From: Salinisphaera sp049568105
GTDB taxonomy: Bacteria > Pseudomonadota > Gammaproteobacteria > Nevskiales > Salinisphaeraceae
Assembly: GCF_049568105.1 (NCBI RefSeq)
Contig: NZ_CP145335.1
Coordinates: 1,984,001 to 2,048,000 of the forward strand
DNA length: 64,000 nucleotides
Reading direction: 5' to 3'
Made by a program: the position numbers and the translations under genes. The notes under the pieces are model-generated. The model was not told the DNA's origin and searched no databases. It worked only from the letters and a program-made list of their open reading frames with translations. Of this stretch, positions 17,561 to 26,803 are shown one piece after another (within the stretch, counting starts at the first letter, position 1; each line of letters opens with the position of its first letter).

Positions 17561-19318
17561 ATGTCGGCAACCTCAGTCGAGCCCCTATTATCGAGCGCTA
17601 ATGTGCTGGAGGCGCTCAATCGTTCTCAGGCGATGATCGAATTCGCCCCGGACGGCACCATAGTCGATGCCAACGCCAATTTTTTAAAGGTCATGGGCTA
17701 TTCCCGAGACGACATCGTGGGCCAGCACCATCGCATGTTCTGTTCGCCCGACGACGTGGCCCAGCCGACCTACGAACGATTCTGGCAGCGCTTGGCCGAT
17801 GGTCATTTCGACCAGGGCGAGTATCGCCGCCTGGACAAACAAGGCCGCTCGGTCTGGCTGCGTGCGACTTACAATCCGGTCATCGATGATTACGGTCGCG
17901 TGGAAAAGATCGTCAAGCTGGCCAGCGACGTAACCAAGGATCGAATCCGAAACGCCGAGTTCGAGGGCAAGCTCAAAGCCATCGATCGATCCCAGGCGAT
18001 GATCGAATTCGATATCGATGGCCACATATTGAATGCCAATTCGCAGTTTCTCGATTGCGTAGGCTACAAGCTCGAAGAGATCGTTGGCCGCCACCATGCC
18101 ATCTTCTGCGATGAAGACTATGCCCAGAGCGATGCCTATCGCGATTTCTGGGCGCGCCTACGGCGCGGCGAATTCGTGGCCGACGAATTTCAGCGCTACG
18201 GGCACGATGGACGCGAGATCTGGATCCAGGCCAGTTACAACCCGATTCTGGATACGCTCGGCCGGACCTATAAGGTCGTTAAGTTCGCGACCGACACCAC
18301 GGAAAGCAAACGCCGTACGACCGAGTTTCAAGGCAAGGTCAATGCGATCGATCGCTCACAGGCCGTCATCGAATTCGATCTGCGCGGCACTATTCTTTCG
18401 GCCAACCGCAATTTTTGTGAAACCGTGGGGTACGTCGAAGACGAACTGCTGGGTCAGCACCATCGCATGCTTTGCGACCCGTCCTATGTCGCTAGCCGGG
18501 ATTACCGCGAATTCTGGTCGGCCTTGTCGCGGGGCGAATTCTTTACCGGCCGGTTCCGTCGTATCGGGCGTTTTGGCGAATCGGTCTGGATTCAGGCCAG
18601 CTACAATCCTGTGTTTGATCTGAACGGGCAGCCCTACAAGGTGGTCAAGTATGCGACCGATATTACTGCCGAGGTCGAACGCGAAGAATATATCGCCCAG
18701 CAGGCCCAGGCTATGCAAGCTGCGATCAGCGAACTCAATACGGCGATCCGATCGATCGCCGATAATGCCCAGCTGACCCGGCAGCAGGCCCGCGACACGC
18801 AAAACGAAGCCAGCCGCGGGGTACAGGCGGTCGCCGACTCCAACGACTCGTTGCGCTCCATTCGCAAGTCTTCCGAGGATATCGAAGAGATCGTAGGGGT
18901 GATCGGCGAGATCGCGTCGCAAACGAATCTATTGGCCTTTAACGCTGCGATCGAGGCAGCCCGGGCCGGCGAACATGGTCTTGGCTTTTCCGTGGTGGCC
19001 GACGAGGTTCGCAAGCTGGCAGAGAAGTCGGCCGAGGCTACGCGTCAGATCAACCGGCTGATTTCAGAGTCTTTACGGCGGATCGACCAGGGGGTGGAGA
19101 TATCGCAACAGGCCCGGAAAGCCTTCGAACAGATCACCGATGGCGTCAAGAGCACGACGTCTTCGGTCGAGGAGATTGCTTCGACCACGGAAAACCAGCT
19201 CAATGCGGCCCAGACCGTGGTCACCTTGATCGGCGCCTTGACCGATTCGGCGCATGAAAAGATGCCCTCAAAAACCAGTTCCGGATCACAAGAGGCGGCC
19301 CGCCCGGGTTTGCAATGA
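17561..19318 (+). CDS. Soluble chemoreceptor with three PAS domains (BdlA-like)
   Basis: The 585-residue protein has no membrane segment. It begins with three near-identical PAS domains (about residues 16-130, 138-250 and 260-372), each starting with RSQA(M/V)IEF and ending in an IQASYNP...YKVVKFATD-type PAC motif. A methyl-accepting signalling domain follows, with its hairpin tip (GEIASQTNLLAFNAAIEAAR) near residues 446-475, the part that docks CheA and CheW. It resembles the c-di-GMP-linked dispersal receptor BdlA, which has two PAS domains. The PAS ligand (haem, flavin or small molecule) is not evident. GGAG five bases before ATG 17561 decides the start. The stop overlaps the triple-CheW gene, so the two are co-translated. 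Confidence 0.9.
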   Translation: MSATSVEPLLSSANVLEALNRSQAMIEFAPDGTIVDANANFLKVMGYSRDDIVGQHHRMFCSPDDVAQPTYERFWQRLADGHFDQGEYRRLDKQGRSVWLRATYNPVIDDYGRVEKIVKLASDVTKDRIRNAEFEGKLKAIDRSQAMIEFDIDGHILNANSQFLDCVGYKLEEIVGRHHAIFCDEDYAQSDAYRDFWARLRRGEFVADEFQRYGHDGREIWIQASYNPILDTLGRTYKVVKFATDTTESKRRTTEFQGKVNAIDRSQAVIEFDLRGTILSANRNFCETVGYVEDELLGQHHRMLCDPSYVASRDYREFWSALSRGEFFTGRFRRIGRFGESVWIQASYNPVFDLNGQPYKVVKYATDITAEVEREEYIAQQAQAMQAAISELNTAIRSIADNAQLTRQQARDTQNEASRGVQAVADSNDSLRSIRKSSEDIEEIVGVIGEIASQTNLLAFNAAIEAARAGEHGLGFSVVADEVRKLAEKSAEATRQINRLISESLRRIDQGVEISQQARKAFEQITDGVKSTTSSVEEIASTTENQLNAAQTVVTLIGALTDSAHEKMPSKTSSGSQEAARPGLQ

Positions 19319-20811
19319 GCCAAATGCGTTTGGCTGTCTTTGCTCTCGGCGCCACCGAGATCGCATTAGAAGCCAGCGTGGTGCGCGAGGCGGTGGCAGG
19401 CCATGAGGAGCTGATCTCGCCGGCGCCACAGAGCCCAGCATGGTCGGTGGGCAGTATATGGGTACGTGGTGTCCCAATCCCGGTCATCGACCTGTCCGAA
19501 TGGCTGGGGCTGCCGGTTTCGGAGCGCGGTAGCCCGGCGTACCAGGTCGTGATCGTACGCTTTGATGGACGTCTGGTCGGATTTATCGTCGACCGGGTCT
19601 GCGGTGTGCTGCCGATCGATGCCGCCGATCTGTATCCGGTACACGATGCGCGGGCGCACAGTGTGACACGCTGGATGGTCTCGCCCGAGCCTGAACGGGC
19701 CATTTATGTGCTCGATTTGGCTGCTATTCTGTCGCTTGAGGGCAATATACAGATCGAGTCGGCGGCGCCAAGCGAGGCTGCCGAGCCCCTACCCGACGAG
19801 GCAGGCTTTGAAAAAGGTGAGGACCGGCCTAGCCAGCGGCTCGTCGTGGTTCGAGCCTCGGGCTGTTGGTTGGGGCTGCCATTGGCTGCGGTGCGAGAGA
19901 TCTGTGCGGCGCGGGATATCGAGTCCCCAGTGATTGTCGAATCTTCATATCTAGGGCATATCGCATGGCGCGGCCAGCGGCTGCCGTTACTCGATATCGG
20001 CTCTTTGATCGGTCGCGACCCGGCGGGGACGGCGGGCGAGCATTATCTGGTGATCGAGACGATGACCGGGCTTTTTGCGACCGCGGTCGAGCGAGTCATC
20101 GGGCTGATCGATTATGAGACGGGGCAGAAGCCCAACGAAATTCGGTTGAAACAGACCGAGTCGGCGATCATTGGAGCGCTCGAGGACGAGGATGGCAGCC
20201 AGATATTGCGACTTGATCCCGAGCGGCTGGCCGCCCACGGCACGGTGGTCGGCCTTGCGGTCGCAGGCATACAGGCGGGTACCCATAGAACAGCCGATCG
20301 AAGCTGGCAGCGGTTCGCCTTCATCGATTTCGAGGCCGGTGCGTCCTATACCGTGCCCATCGACACCCTGATCGCGGTACAACGTTACCCGGATCAGGTC
20401 ACGGCGGCCGCGCGCCATGCGCCGTTTCTAGGCTATTGCGTACAGGACGGCCGCCACGTGGCATTGGTGGATCTGCGCCGTCTTCTTGGGCAGCAGAGCG
20501 TCCAAACGAAGCCCAGCGATCAACTACTCATCGTGGCCTGCGAAGAGCATTTCGTCGGGTTCGTTATCGATGGGGTACGCGAGATGCGCTATGTCGAAGC
20601 CCCGGCCGACAGCTATGTCGAACGCTGGCGCGGCGATCGTGCATCGAATGCAGAGCCGATCGATGAATGCAAGCAGCTGATTGCATTAGGAGAAGATGAA
20701 GAAATAAGATTCTTGTCGCTCCTGAGGCTGCCGCTGTTGGCCAAGAGGCTGCTCGAAACTGCCGGTCTTGTCGGGGCCTCAGCCCAGGTGGCCGCGCCAC
20801 AATCCACATAG
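19315..20811 (+). CDS. Triple CheW-domain scaffold protein
   Basis: The 498-residue protein consists of three CheW-like domains in tandem, at about residues 1-145, 172-310 and 330-480. Each has the CheW pattern of a strand-rich core, a segment like GSIWVRGVPIPVIDLSEWLGL / GHIAWRGQRLPLLDIGSLIG / VQDGRHVALVDLRRLLG, and a closing VGFIVDRV-like strand. CheW couples receptors to the CheA kinase. A three-domain version could scaffold a receptor-kinase array or act as a specialised coupling protein. It starts inside the stop codon of the PAS chemoreceptor (ATGA), which strongly suggests they work as a pair. No cheA, cheY, cheB or cheR gene lies nearby, so the kinase must be encoded elsewhere. Confidence 0.85.
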   Translation: MSQMRLAVFALGATEIALEASVVREAVAGHEELISPAPQSPAWSVGSIWVRGVPIPVIDLSEWLGLPVSERGSPAYQVVIVRFDGRLVGFIVDRVCGVLPIDAADLYPVHDARAHSVTRWMVSPEPERAIYVLDLAAILSLEGNIQIESAAPSEAAEPLPDEAGFEKGEDRPSQRLVVVRASGCWLGLPLAAVREICAARDIESPVIVESSYLGHIAWRGQRLPLLDIGSLIGRDPAGTAGEHYLVIETMTGLFATAVERVIGLIDYETGQKPNEIRLKQTESAIIGALEDEDGSQILRLDPERLAAHGTVVGLAVAGIQAGTHRTADRSWQRFAFIDFEAGASYTVPIDTLIAVQRYPDQVTAAARHAPFLGYCVQDGRHVALVDLRRLLGQQSVQTKPSDQLLIVACEEHFVGFVIDGVREMRYVEAPADSYVERWRGDRASNAEPIDECKQLIALGEDEEIRFLSLLRLPLLAKRLLETAGLVGASAQVAAPQST

Positions 20812-21663
20812 CAGATGGAGACTCGGCATGGGCCGTTGCCTGGCAAGTAAGGGGAGCGGCTAGCCTTCTAGATATGGCTTGATCGGTCATGGCGCACGCC
20901 GTCGAATGCAAGGGGCTTGTTTCGATCGATGTCGTTTGTCTGGGGCTAGATGAATCGAGCCATTCGCCGATCGACCGGCTTGGGTCGGAATCGCCAGCCT
21001 TGGCGTCGGTACGGCGTTGTCGGGGCCGTGGGAATTTGAACTGAAAGCGTTGCTGGGTACGAGATGAGGGGCGATTGAACGCCTTGATGCAGGACTCAAT
21101 CGGAAGGGTATATGCGCTAACGATGGGCTTGGCGCACCAGCCCGGGCGCCCCCGGGGGCGGCGTATGCAAGGCATCGACGGCCGGGTAGCGTGCATGCCG
21201 CTGCGGCGCGAGCTAGCGATGCATCGAATCAGACTCGGCCCGATAGGGGCTCGGCTTGGCAGCGAAACCGGAAAACAGCAGTGCTTTCCAGATGCTCGCT
21301 AACGATGAACGCTTTCGGCAAACAATGACAGGAGTTGTTTTGTTCGAATGCAAATATGCGAGGCCATTGTTGATCGTACGACGGTAGCAAAATGCGTTCG
21401 TCCCAGGGCGTCTGTCGCCAGGCCCGTCCTGCTATCGTTGTTCAAGCCAATGAACGCGCATCACGCCACGGGACGGCCCAGCTGCAAAAGCCCAGCTGCA
21501 AAAGCAATGACAAGACTGGTCCAAGCAGGCCGAAGGATCCCGGCTGGGCGTCAGTTGCCATGGGTGGCGGAGATCGTAAAAGCCTGAGATCAGTTCCTAT
21601 CCGGCGACAACGCCGAGCTAGCCCGTGCGTGAGAACGTGTGTCCAAAATAATAATGACGAGGA
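20812..21663. other. Long intergenic region without a recognisable gene
   Basis: About 850 bases separate the triple-CheW gene from the convergent GGDEF-EAL gene. Open frames here (for example 21075-21302 and 21348-21587 on +) have no family resemblance or ribosome-binding sites. The only structure I see is a perfect tandem duplication of 14 bases at 21477-21504. For a genome this dense the gap is large and could hold a small RNA or a decayed gene. Confidence 0.5.
21477..21504. repeat. Perfect 14-base tandem duplication
   Basis: The unit CCCAGCTGCAAAAG occurs twice back to back (21477-21490 and 21491-21504). It lies in non-coding DNA downstream of two convergent genes. Two copies suggest slippage or a remnant repeat. 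Confidence 0.85.
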
Positions 21664-24105
21664 CTAAGACGTTGGGTTGGATTCGACGATATCGGATTGA
21701 TCGACCAGCTGCTCGAAGGGCATCGGTCGAGCGACGTAATAGCCTTGAACGTAGTTGATACCGACGCGTTCTAGTGCCTCGAGCTGCTCCTTGGTTTCGA
21801 CGTGTTCGGCCACGGTCTGCAGCCCAACGGCCTGACTTACCTTGCTCAAGGCTTCGACGATCGAGTGTTCGATCGGATCCTCGGTGATATGGCGAATGAG
21901 TTTGCCATCGATTTTGACGAAATCGGATGGCAGGTGCTTGAGATAGCTAAAGGAACTGACGCCGCTACCGAAATCGTCCAAGGCGAAGCGACAGCCGATG
22001 CTGCGCAGGGTGCGCATCAGATCGGCAGCACGTTGCAGGTTGGTTACTGCCGCCGTTTCTGTGATTTCGAACACCAGGCGACTCGGGTCCACCCCCGACC
22101 GATCGATGCATTCGCGCACGAAACCGACGAATTGTTCATCGGTAATGGATTGACCGGAGATATTCAGACTGTAATAGCCGATCTGGGGGCAACGGTCGTC
22201 GTATTGCCGGATCAGTTCGAGCGCGTTGCCGATGACCCAGCGATCAATACGAGACGCCATGCTGTATCGCTCGGCAGTCAGCATCACATCCTGCGGCATC
22301 ATCGGATTGTTTTCGTTTTTCATGCGCAGGAGTAACTCGACGCCGCCGCGCATGCCCTGGCTGTTCGCAGCCAACGGCTGTATCGGCTGGGCGTAAAGCA
22401 TGAAGCCCTGCTCATCCAGCGATTCGTTGATCATCTGCATGCGCTCGATTTCATAGTCGCGCATGCGGGCTTCATCGCTGTCGCTCTGATACACCCGGAC
22501 CTGATTGCGGCCGTGTTCCTTGGCCAGATAACACGCCGTATCGGCCCGGCGCAGTAGTTCGGCGGCACTTATCGAGCTGTCGCCAATCACGCTCAAGCCG
22601 AGACTGGCACCCAAGCGAAAGACCTTGTCCTCCCAACGGAAGCGAAATCCTTCCAGCCAGTGGCGCAAGCGTTCGGCTGCTGCTCTGGCGGTTTCGAGAT
22701 CGGTATCTTCGAACACGATGCCGAACTCGTCGCCGCCCAGGCGTGCCAGCGTATCGGTCGGCCTGAGCTGGGTTGCCATCTGTGACGACAGCTGTCGCAG
22801 CATGGCATCGCCGGCGTGGTGGCCACAGCTGTCGTTGATCAGCTTGAACTGATCTAGATCGAGATAGCACAGCGTGTGGCGGCTATTACGCCGGCGCGAG
22901 GTTTCCAGCAAATTACGGAGCTGGCGCTCGAATGCGCGCCGGTTCAGCAGCCCGGTCAACGAATCGTGATTGGCTTGGTAGGTCAGCTCCCGCGATACCC
23001 GCTCGAGGCGTGTGACGTCGTGTAGCACGACCACGGCGCCAATGATCAGAGCGTCTTCGTTTCGAATGGCTGAAACGGTGACCGTCACCGAGCGATGATC
23101 TTTGCTCGATTGATTGAGCGTTTCATCGCCGACCAGCGACAATGCGTTCGCCCATTCGCGCGAAACCCCGGTTTTCAGACAGTCTTCGACCAAGCTGTCG
23201 ACGAACTCGCGACGCTCGGTATCGTAAAGCCGGCAGACTTGTTCGAAGGCATGGCCCTGCACCTGCTTGAGCCGGCGCGACAACATGTGTTGCCCACGCG
23301 GGTTCACATAGTCGATGGTGCCGGTTGCGTCGGTAGTAATGACCCCATCGCCGATCGCAGCCAGGGTGACCTGAGCGCGTTCTTTTTCTCGATTGAGTTC
23401 GCGCTGCGTTTCGATAAGCCGGGTGCCATCCCGACAAATACCTTCGGTACCGGTGGTGCGGCCCATGGCATCGTCGATGCGCCGGGACGAAATCAAAAGC
23501 CAGGCGATGCTGCCGTTGCGTCGAAAAACCCGGGTCGGATAACGCACCGTACTTGCGCTATGGGCCAGTACGGGCAAGTCGTTATCCGGGTCGGCCAGCA
23601 GATTGGCCAGCGGATAGCCGATGAGTTCATCGGCGCTATAACCCAGCATGTCGGACACCGAATCCGAAATCCAGGTCAGCCGTCCTTCGCGGTCCGCGTG
23701 ATAGAGCACATCGGTGACATTACGCAGCAGGCGCTGCACGCGCTGGTGTCGAATCAGGAGTTTTTCACGGTAATCGTGAATTCGCCCGACCAATGTGCAA
23801 ACCGCGTTGGACAACTCGGGCGCGTTGGTGGCCAAGGCCTTGGGCGGAACCGGCGCATCGTCCGCGGTCACATCGATATGCTCGACCCAGGAGGCGATCG
23901 CATTGGCATGCTGGCGAACGACGCTACGCCGGTTCAGGCGCCATACGATGAATGCGGCCACAAGAGACAGCACGAGCCCGGTGAATGCACCAACCCATGG
24001 CAATACGCTGTGTGCGCCCTCGGCAAATAGCAGATAGGCATTGCCAACCTGCGATACGACTAGCAAGGCCAGGGTAAAGTTAATCAGACATCTCGTTAGC
24101 TGCAT
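21664..24105 (-). CDS. Membrane PAS-PAS-GGDEF-EAL protein (c-di-GMP turnover)
   Basis: The 813-residue protein has two N-terminal membrane segments (about residues 5-55), two PAS domains (about 118-220 and 235-350), a GGDEF domain and a C-terminal EAL domain. GGDEF is intact near residue 455 and preceded by RPTD at the spacing of the inhibitory I-site, so diguanylate cyclase activity is expected. The EAL motif reads ELLLR, keeping the metal-binding glutamate and the arginine. DDFGSG near 707 and the glutamate of QTVAEHVET are intact, so phosphodiesterase activity is also plausible. Either could dominate in vivo. I chose ATG 24105 just before the first membrane helix; 24153 is an alternative. 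It is divergent from the lqsS-like gene. Confidence 0.93.
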   Translation of the reverse strand: MQLTRCLINFTLALLVVSQVGNAYLLFAEGAHSVLPWVGAFTGLVLSLVAAFIVWRLNRRSVVRQHANAIASWVEHIDVTADDAPVPPKALATNAPELSNAVCTLVGRIHDYREKLLIRHQRVQRLLRNVTDVLYHADREGRLTWISDSVSDMLGYSADELIGYPLANLLADPDNDLPVLAHSASTVRYPTRVFRRNGSIAWLLISSRRIDDAMGRTTGTEGICRDGTRLIETQRELNREKERAQVTLAAIGDGVITTDATGTIDYVNPRGQHMLSRRLKQVQGHAFEQVCRLYDTERREFVDSLVEDCLKTGVSREWANALSLVGDETLNQSSKDHRSVTVTVSAIRNEDALIIGAVVVLHDVTRLERVSRELTYQANHDSLTGLLNRRAFERQLRNLLETSRRRNSRHTLCYLDLDQFKLINDSCGHHAGDAMLRQLSSQMATQLRPTDTLARLGGDEFGIVFEDTDLETARAAAERLRHWLEGFRFRWEDKVFRLGASLGLSVIGDSSISAAELLRRADTACYLAKEHGRNQVRVYQSDSDEARMRDYEIERMQMINESLDEQGFMLYAQPIQPLAANSQGMRGGVELLLRMKNENNPMMPQDVMLTAERYSMASRIDRWVIGNALELIRQYDDRCPQIGYYSLNISGQSITDEQFVGFVRECIDRSGVDPSRLVFEITETAAVTNLQRAADLMRTLRSIGCRFALDDFGSGVSSFSYLKHLPSDFVKIDGKLIRHITEDPIEHSIVEALSKVSQAVGLQTVAEHVETKEQLEALERVGINYVQGYYVARPMPFEQLVDQSDIVESNPTS

Positions 24106-24224
24106 AAAACCGCCTGGGGCGGGGCATATCGCGGTGTACGGAATACACTGCAAACAGCCTGATTCGTGGTAAGAAAAGAATCTACCGTACCCGGCATTTT
24201 AAGCAAACAGCAATTCCCCTCTCT

Positions 24225-24238
24225 ATCAGTATACTGAT
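24225..24238. promoter_or_regulatory. 14-base perfect palindrome upstream of the lqsS-like gene
   Basis: ATCAGTATACTGAT is a perfect palindrome, 46 to 60 bases upstream of the two possible start codons of the sensor kinase gene. It lies between divergent promoters, a common place for a dimeric regulator to bind. The cognate regulator is unknown. Confidence 0.45.
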
Positions 24239-24247
24239 GTGAACAGC

Positions 24248-24265
24248 CATCGTGCAGCCACGATG
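24248..24265 (+). other. Hairpin just upstream of the lqsS-like start
   Basis: CATCGTG (24248-24254) and CACGATG (24259-24265) form a seven-base stem with a CAGC loop, only five bases before the GTG at 24271. In RNA it could mask a start at 24271, which is one reason to prefer the ATG at 24298. Function is inferred. Confidence 0.35.
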
Positions 24266-24297
24266 CCGCTGTGAAACTTACGCTATTGTGGGCGAAC

Positions 24298-25743
24298 ATG
24301 TCGGAGTCATCGAGCGGTCAAGGCGAAGCGGAAACCGGGTTGTCTAATTCATCGGTACGACATTCGCGTAAGCCTCGGATGCGGCAACACCTCGCTCGCC
24401 GCTGGCGAGGGCTGACCCGAGGGGCGTGGCTACGGTTTCTGTTGTCGTTGCAGCAGAGTACGACCTATGCCCGAGCGAACATGGTCTACTTCGCTGCGCT
24501 CGAGATCTTGGGGCAGCCGCTCTACTATTACATATGGAGCGACGTCTACCCCCAGTCTTACGAAAGCGTATGGCTGCGTTCGATCTGCGTGCTCATCTCT
24601 CTGCCGATGCTGTTCGAGCCGCATTTATCGCGGATGCGCCACGTCGACAAATGGCTGGCGATTTACTGGCTTTTCAGTCTGTTGTTCGAGCTGCCGTTTT
24701 TCTTTTTCTACATGACGTTGATGAACGACGTCTCAGCCGTATGGGCCTTGTCCAGCCTGGCGGCATTGATGATTTTGGTAATTCTGGTTTTCGACTGGCT
24801 CATGACCATTCTACTCACGTTCATCGGGGCTTCTATGGCCTGGATGGCGTTTTTGGTGATGGATGGCAATCTACATACCTCGCAAGAAATACCGCTGCCG
24901 ATCCTGTTCGCGATCTATCTGTTCGGCATCATCGTCGGCAGCGCAGTGAACTACAAATCCGAACTGATTGCGCGAGAAAAGCTGGCAGCGATCACGGACG
25001 CTATGGCTACGGTAGCCCATGAGCTCCGTACGCCGCTTTTGGGAATTCGCAGTGGAGCGCGCGGGCTGAGTGCCTATCTTCCAGATATCATGGAAGGCTA
25101 CGAGATGGCGCGAAGCCAGGGGTTGCCCGTGCGGCCGGTGCGGCGAGCCCATTTTGAGCAAATGCGTTCGGTCCTCGACCGTATCCATACCGAAAGTGAA
25201 TATACCGGTGTAGTACTCGACATGTTATTGGTCAACGCCAACCGGGCCTCGATCGACCGGAGCGTTTTCGAGCCGGTACGAATGTCGGAATGCGTAGAAA
25301 CTGCGTTAGCCCGTTACCCTTTTCATTCGAGCCGAGAGCGACAGCGGATCAGTTGGCAGAACAATCACGACTTTCGTTTTTTTGGGTCGCAGCTATTAAT
25401 GGTGCATGTGTTTTTCAATCTTCTTAAGAACGCGATTTACCATATCGCGAAAACAGAAGACGACGACGGCGCGGTCTTTATCTGGACGAGTACCGATCCG
25501 GACTCGGGTATCAATGAACTTCACTTCAAGGATACCGGACCGGGTATCGCGCCGGAGGTTCTGCCCCGTATTTTCGAACGTTTTTACTCAGGAATGCCTC
25601 GTGGGCAGGGTACCGGGATCGGGCTGGCCTTCGTGAAACTCGTGATCGATAGCTTTGGTGGCTATATTCGCTGCGACTCCGTGCTCGGCGAATATACGGA
25701 ATTCACGCTCAGTTTTTTGGAACCCGATAACAATGACGATTGA
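24298..25743 (+). CDS. lqsS: LqsS/CqsS-like sensor histidine kinase for alpha-hydroxyketone signals
   Basis: The 481-residue protein has about six closely spaced membrane segments (residues 62-216) with very short loops, then a histidine kinase core. Phosphoacceptor H241 lies in AHELRTPLLGI, the ATP-lid motifs are DTGPGIAP and GQGTGIGLAF, and the N box is in FFNLLKNAIYH. This multi-helix sensor with no periplasmic domain is the layout of CqsS and LqsS, receptors of CAI-1/LAI-1-type alpha-hydroxyketones. Unlike Vibrio CqsS it has no fused receiver domain, so it matches Legionella LqsS. It overlaps the LqsR-like regulator gene by 11 bases, and an LqsA-like synthase is encoded 3 kb downstream, which supports the assignment. 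A GTG at 24271 is an alternative start. Confidence 0.85.
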   Translation: MSESSSGQGEAETGLSNSSVRHSRKPRMRQHLARRWRGLTRGAWLRFLLSLQQSTTYARANMVYFAALEILGQPLYYYIWSDVYPQSYESVWLRSICVLISLPMLFEPHLSRMRHVDKWLAIYWLFSLLFELPFFFFYMTLMNDVSAVWALSSLAALMILVILVFDWLMTILLTFIGASMAWMAFLVMDGNLHTSQEIPLPILFAIYLFGIIVGSAVNYKSELIAREKLAAITDAMATVAHELRTPLLGIRSGARGLSAYLPDIMEGYEMARSQGLPVRPVRRAHFEQMRSVLDRIHTESEYTGVVLDMLLVNANRASIDRSVFEPVRMSECVETALARYPFHSSRERQRISWQNNHDFRFFGSQLLMVHVFFNLLKNAIYHIAKTEDDDGAVFIWTSTDPDSGINELHFKDTGPGIAPEVLPRIFERFYSGMPRGQGTGIGLAFVKLVIDSFGGYIRCDSVLGEYTEFTLSFLEPDNNDD

Positions 25744-26755
25744 AGTCGCCCCGTATTTCCATCCGACTCAGGTCGTCTTGATCGACGACGACATTGATTT
25801 TCTAGGGAATCTCAGCCTCCAGCTCGACGCCGACTTGGCCTATCTGCTGTTCGATTCTACGCGAAAAGCACTGGATTACCTCGAACAGCGCCAAAGTAAC
25901 GGCGTGGCGCGCAATCGCTTTTTCTGCGAGCCGCCTGGATGCGAGGGGGCCGGCGCCGCAAAGTCGCTTGAGATCAATATGGATGCGCTATCGCGCGAAA
26001 TCCACTCTTCCGATCGGTTTGCGCAGATCTCGGTCGCGCTTGTCGACTATGCGATGCCCCAGATGAATGGGTTGGATTTCTGTAAAAATATTACTGACCC
26101 GCATGTCAAAAAAGTGTTATTCACCGGTGTGGCTACCGAAGCAGTCGCGGTCGAAGCTTTCAACGAAGGTATTATCGATCAGTACATTCGGAAACATGAG
26201 CATGCAGTGTATGAGCGCCTGAACAAAACCATTCGGCAGTTCCAACACGATTACATCCGAAACTTGTTCGTCTCGGCCAAGGATGTGCTGCCGTTGAACG
26301 TGCCAGAGCTGCTCGGCGAGCCAGCGGTCAAAGAGCTCATCGATGGACTGGGTAAAAGCCATGGATTGACGGAATATTACTATGCCGAACGGCCGAATGG
26401 TTTTTTCTTCGTCAATGCTTCGGGCGAGATCAAGCGGCTGGTGATCCAGACGCCTGAGGAAGCACGACAGACCGCCGATACATGTCGTGCCCTGGGCATG
26501 CCGAGCACGGCATGTGAGCGTATCGCCCGTTGCGAAATGATGGTCGATCCGTTGGTGGTCGCGGATGCGAACGCTTGGCCTTCGAGCGAGAATTGGAACG
26601 ATTACCTAGTGTCTGCGCGACCCTTGACCGGTGCCAGAACGACACGCCATTGGGCCGTGTTCGACATGCAAACGGAGACCGGCCCGGCACGCGTCAATCC
26701 AAGCTATAACGAGTTCCTGGAGTGGTTGGACACCGTGGGCTATTCGATGATGTAG
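25733..26755 (+). CDS. lqsR: LqsR-like response regulator
   Basis: The 340-residue protein starts with a receiver domain. The acidic pocket is DDD at residues 18-20, phosphoacceptor D105 lies in ALVDYAMPQMNG, and the conserved threonine and lysine fall in VLFTGVAT and QYIRKHE. The receiver carries an insertion of about 40 residues before the phospho-site strand. The C-terminal 200 residues resemble no standard DNA-binding or enzymatic output domain, which is also the case for Legionella LqsR. The start ATG lies inside the last codons of the kinase gene, so the pair is co-translated. The predicted phosphodonor is the neighbouring kinase. Its output may be protein-protein interaction rather than direct transcription control. 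Confidence 0.82.
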   Translation: MTIEVAPYFHPTQVVLIDDDIDFLGNLSLQLDADLAYLLFDSTRKALDYLEQRQSNGVARNRFFCEPPGCEGAGAAKSLEINMDALSREIHSSDRFAQISVALVDYAMPQMNGLDFCKNITDPHVKKVLFTGVATEAVAVEAFNEGIIDQYIRKHEHAVYERLNKTIRQFQHDYIRNLFVSAKDVLPLNVPELLGEPAVKELIDGLGKSHGLTEYYYAERPNGFFFVNASGEIKRLVIQTPEEARQTADTCRALGMPSTACERIARCEMMVDPLVVADANAWPSSENWNDYLVSARPLTGARTTRHWAVFDMQTETGPARVNPSYNEFLEWLDTVGYSMM

Positions 26756-26803
26756 GCCGCTCAGCGCCAGGCCGGCGCAGGCGGCGTTCGGGCAAGGTAG
26801 GGC

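Noticed and set aside
21075..21587. Two small + frames in the 850-base gap
   Set aside because: No ribosome-binding sites, no recognisable domains, and composition no different from random frames.
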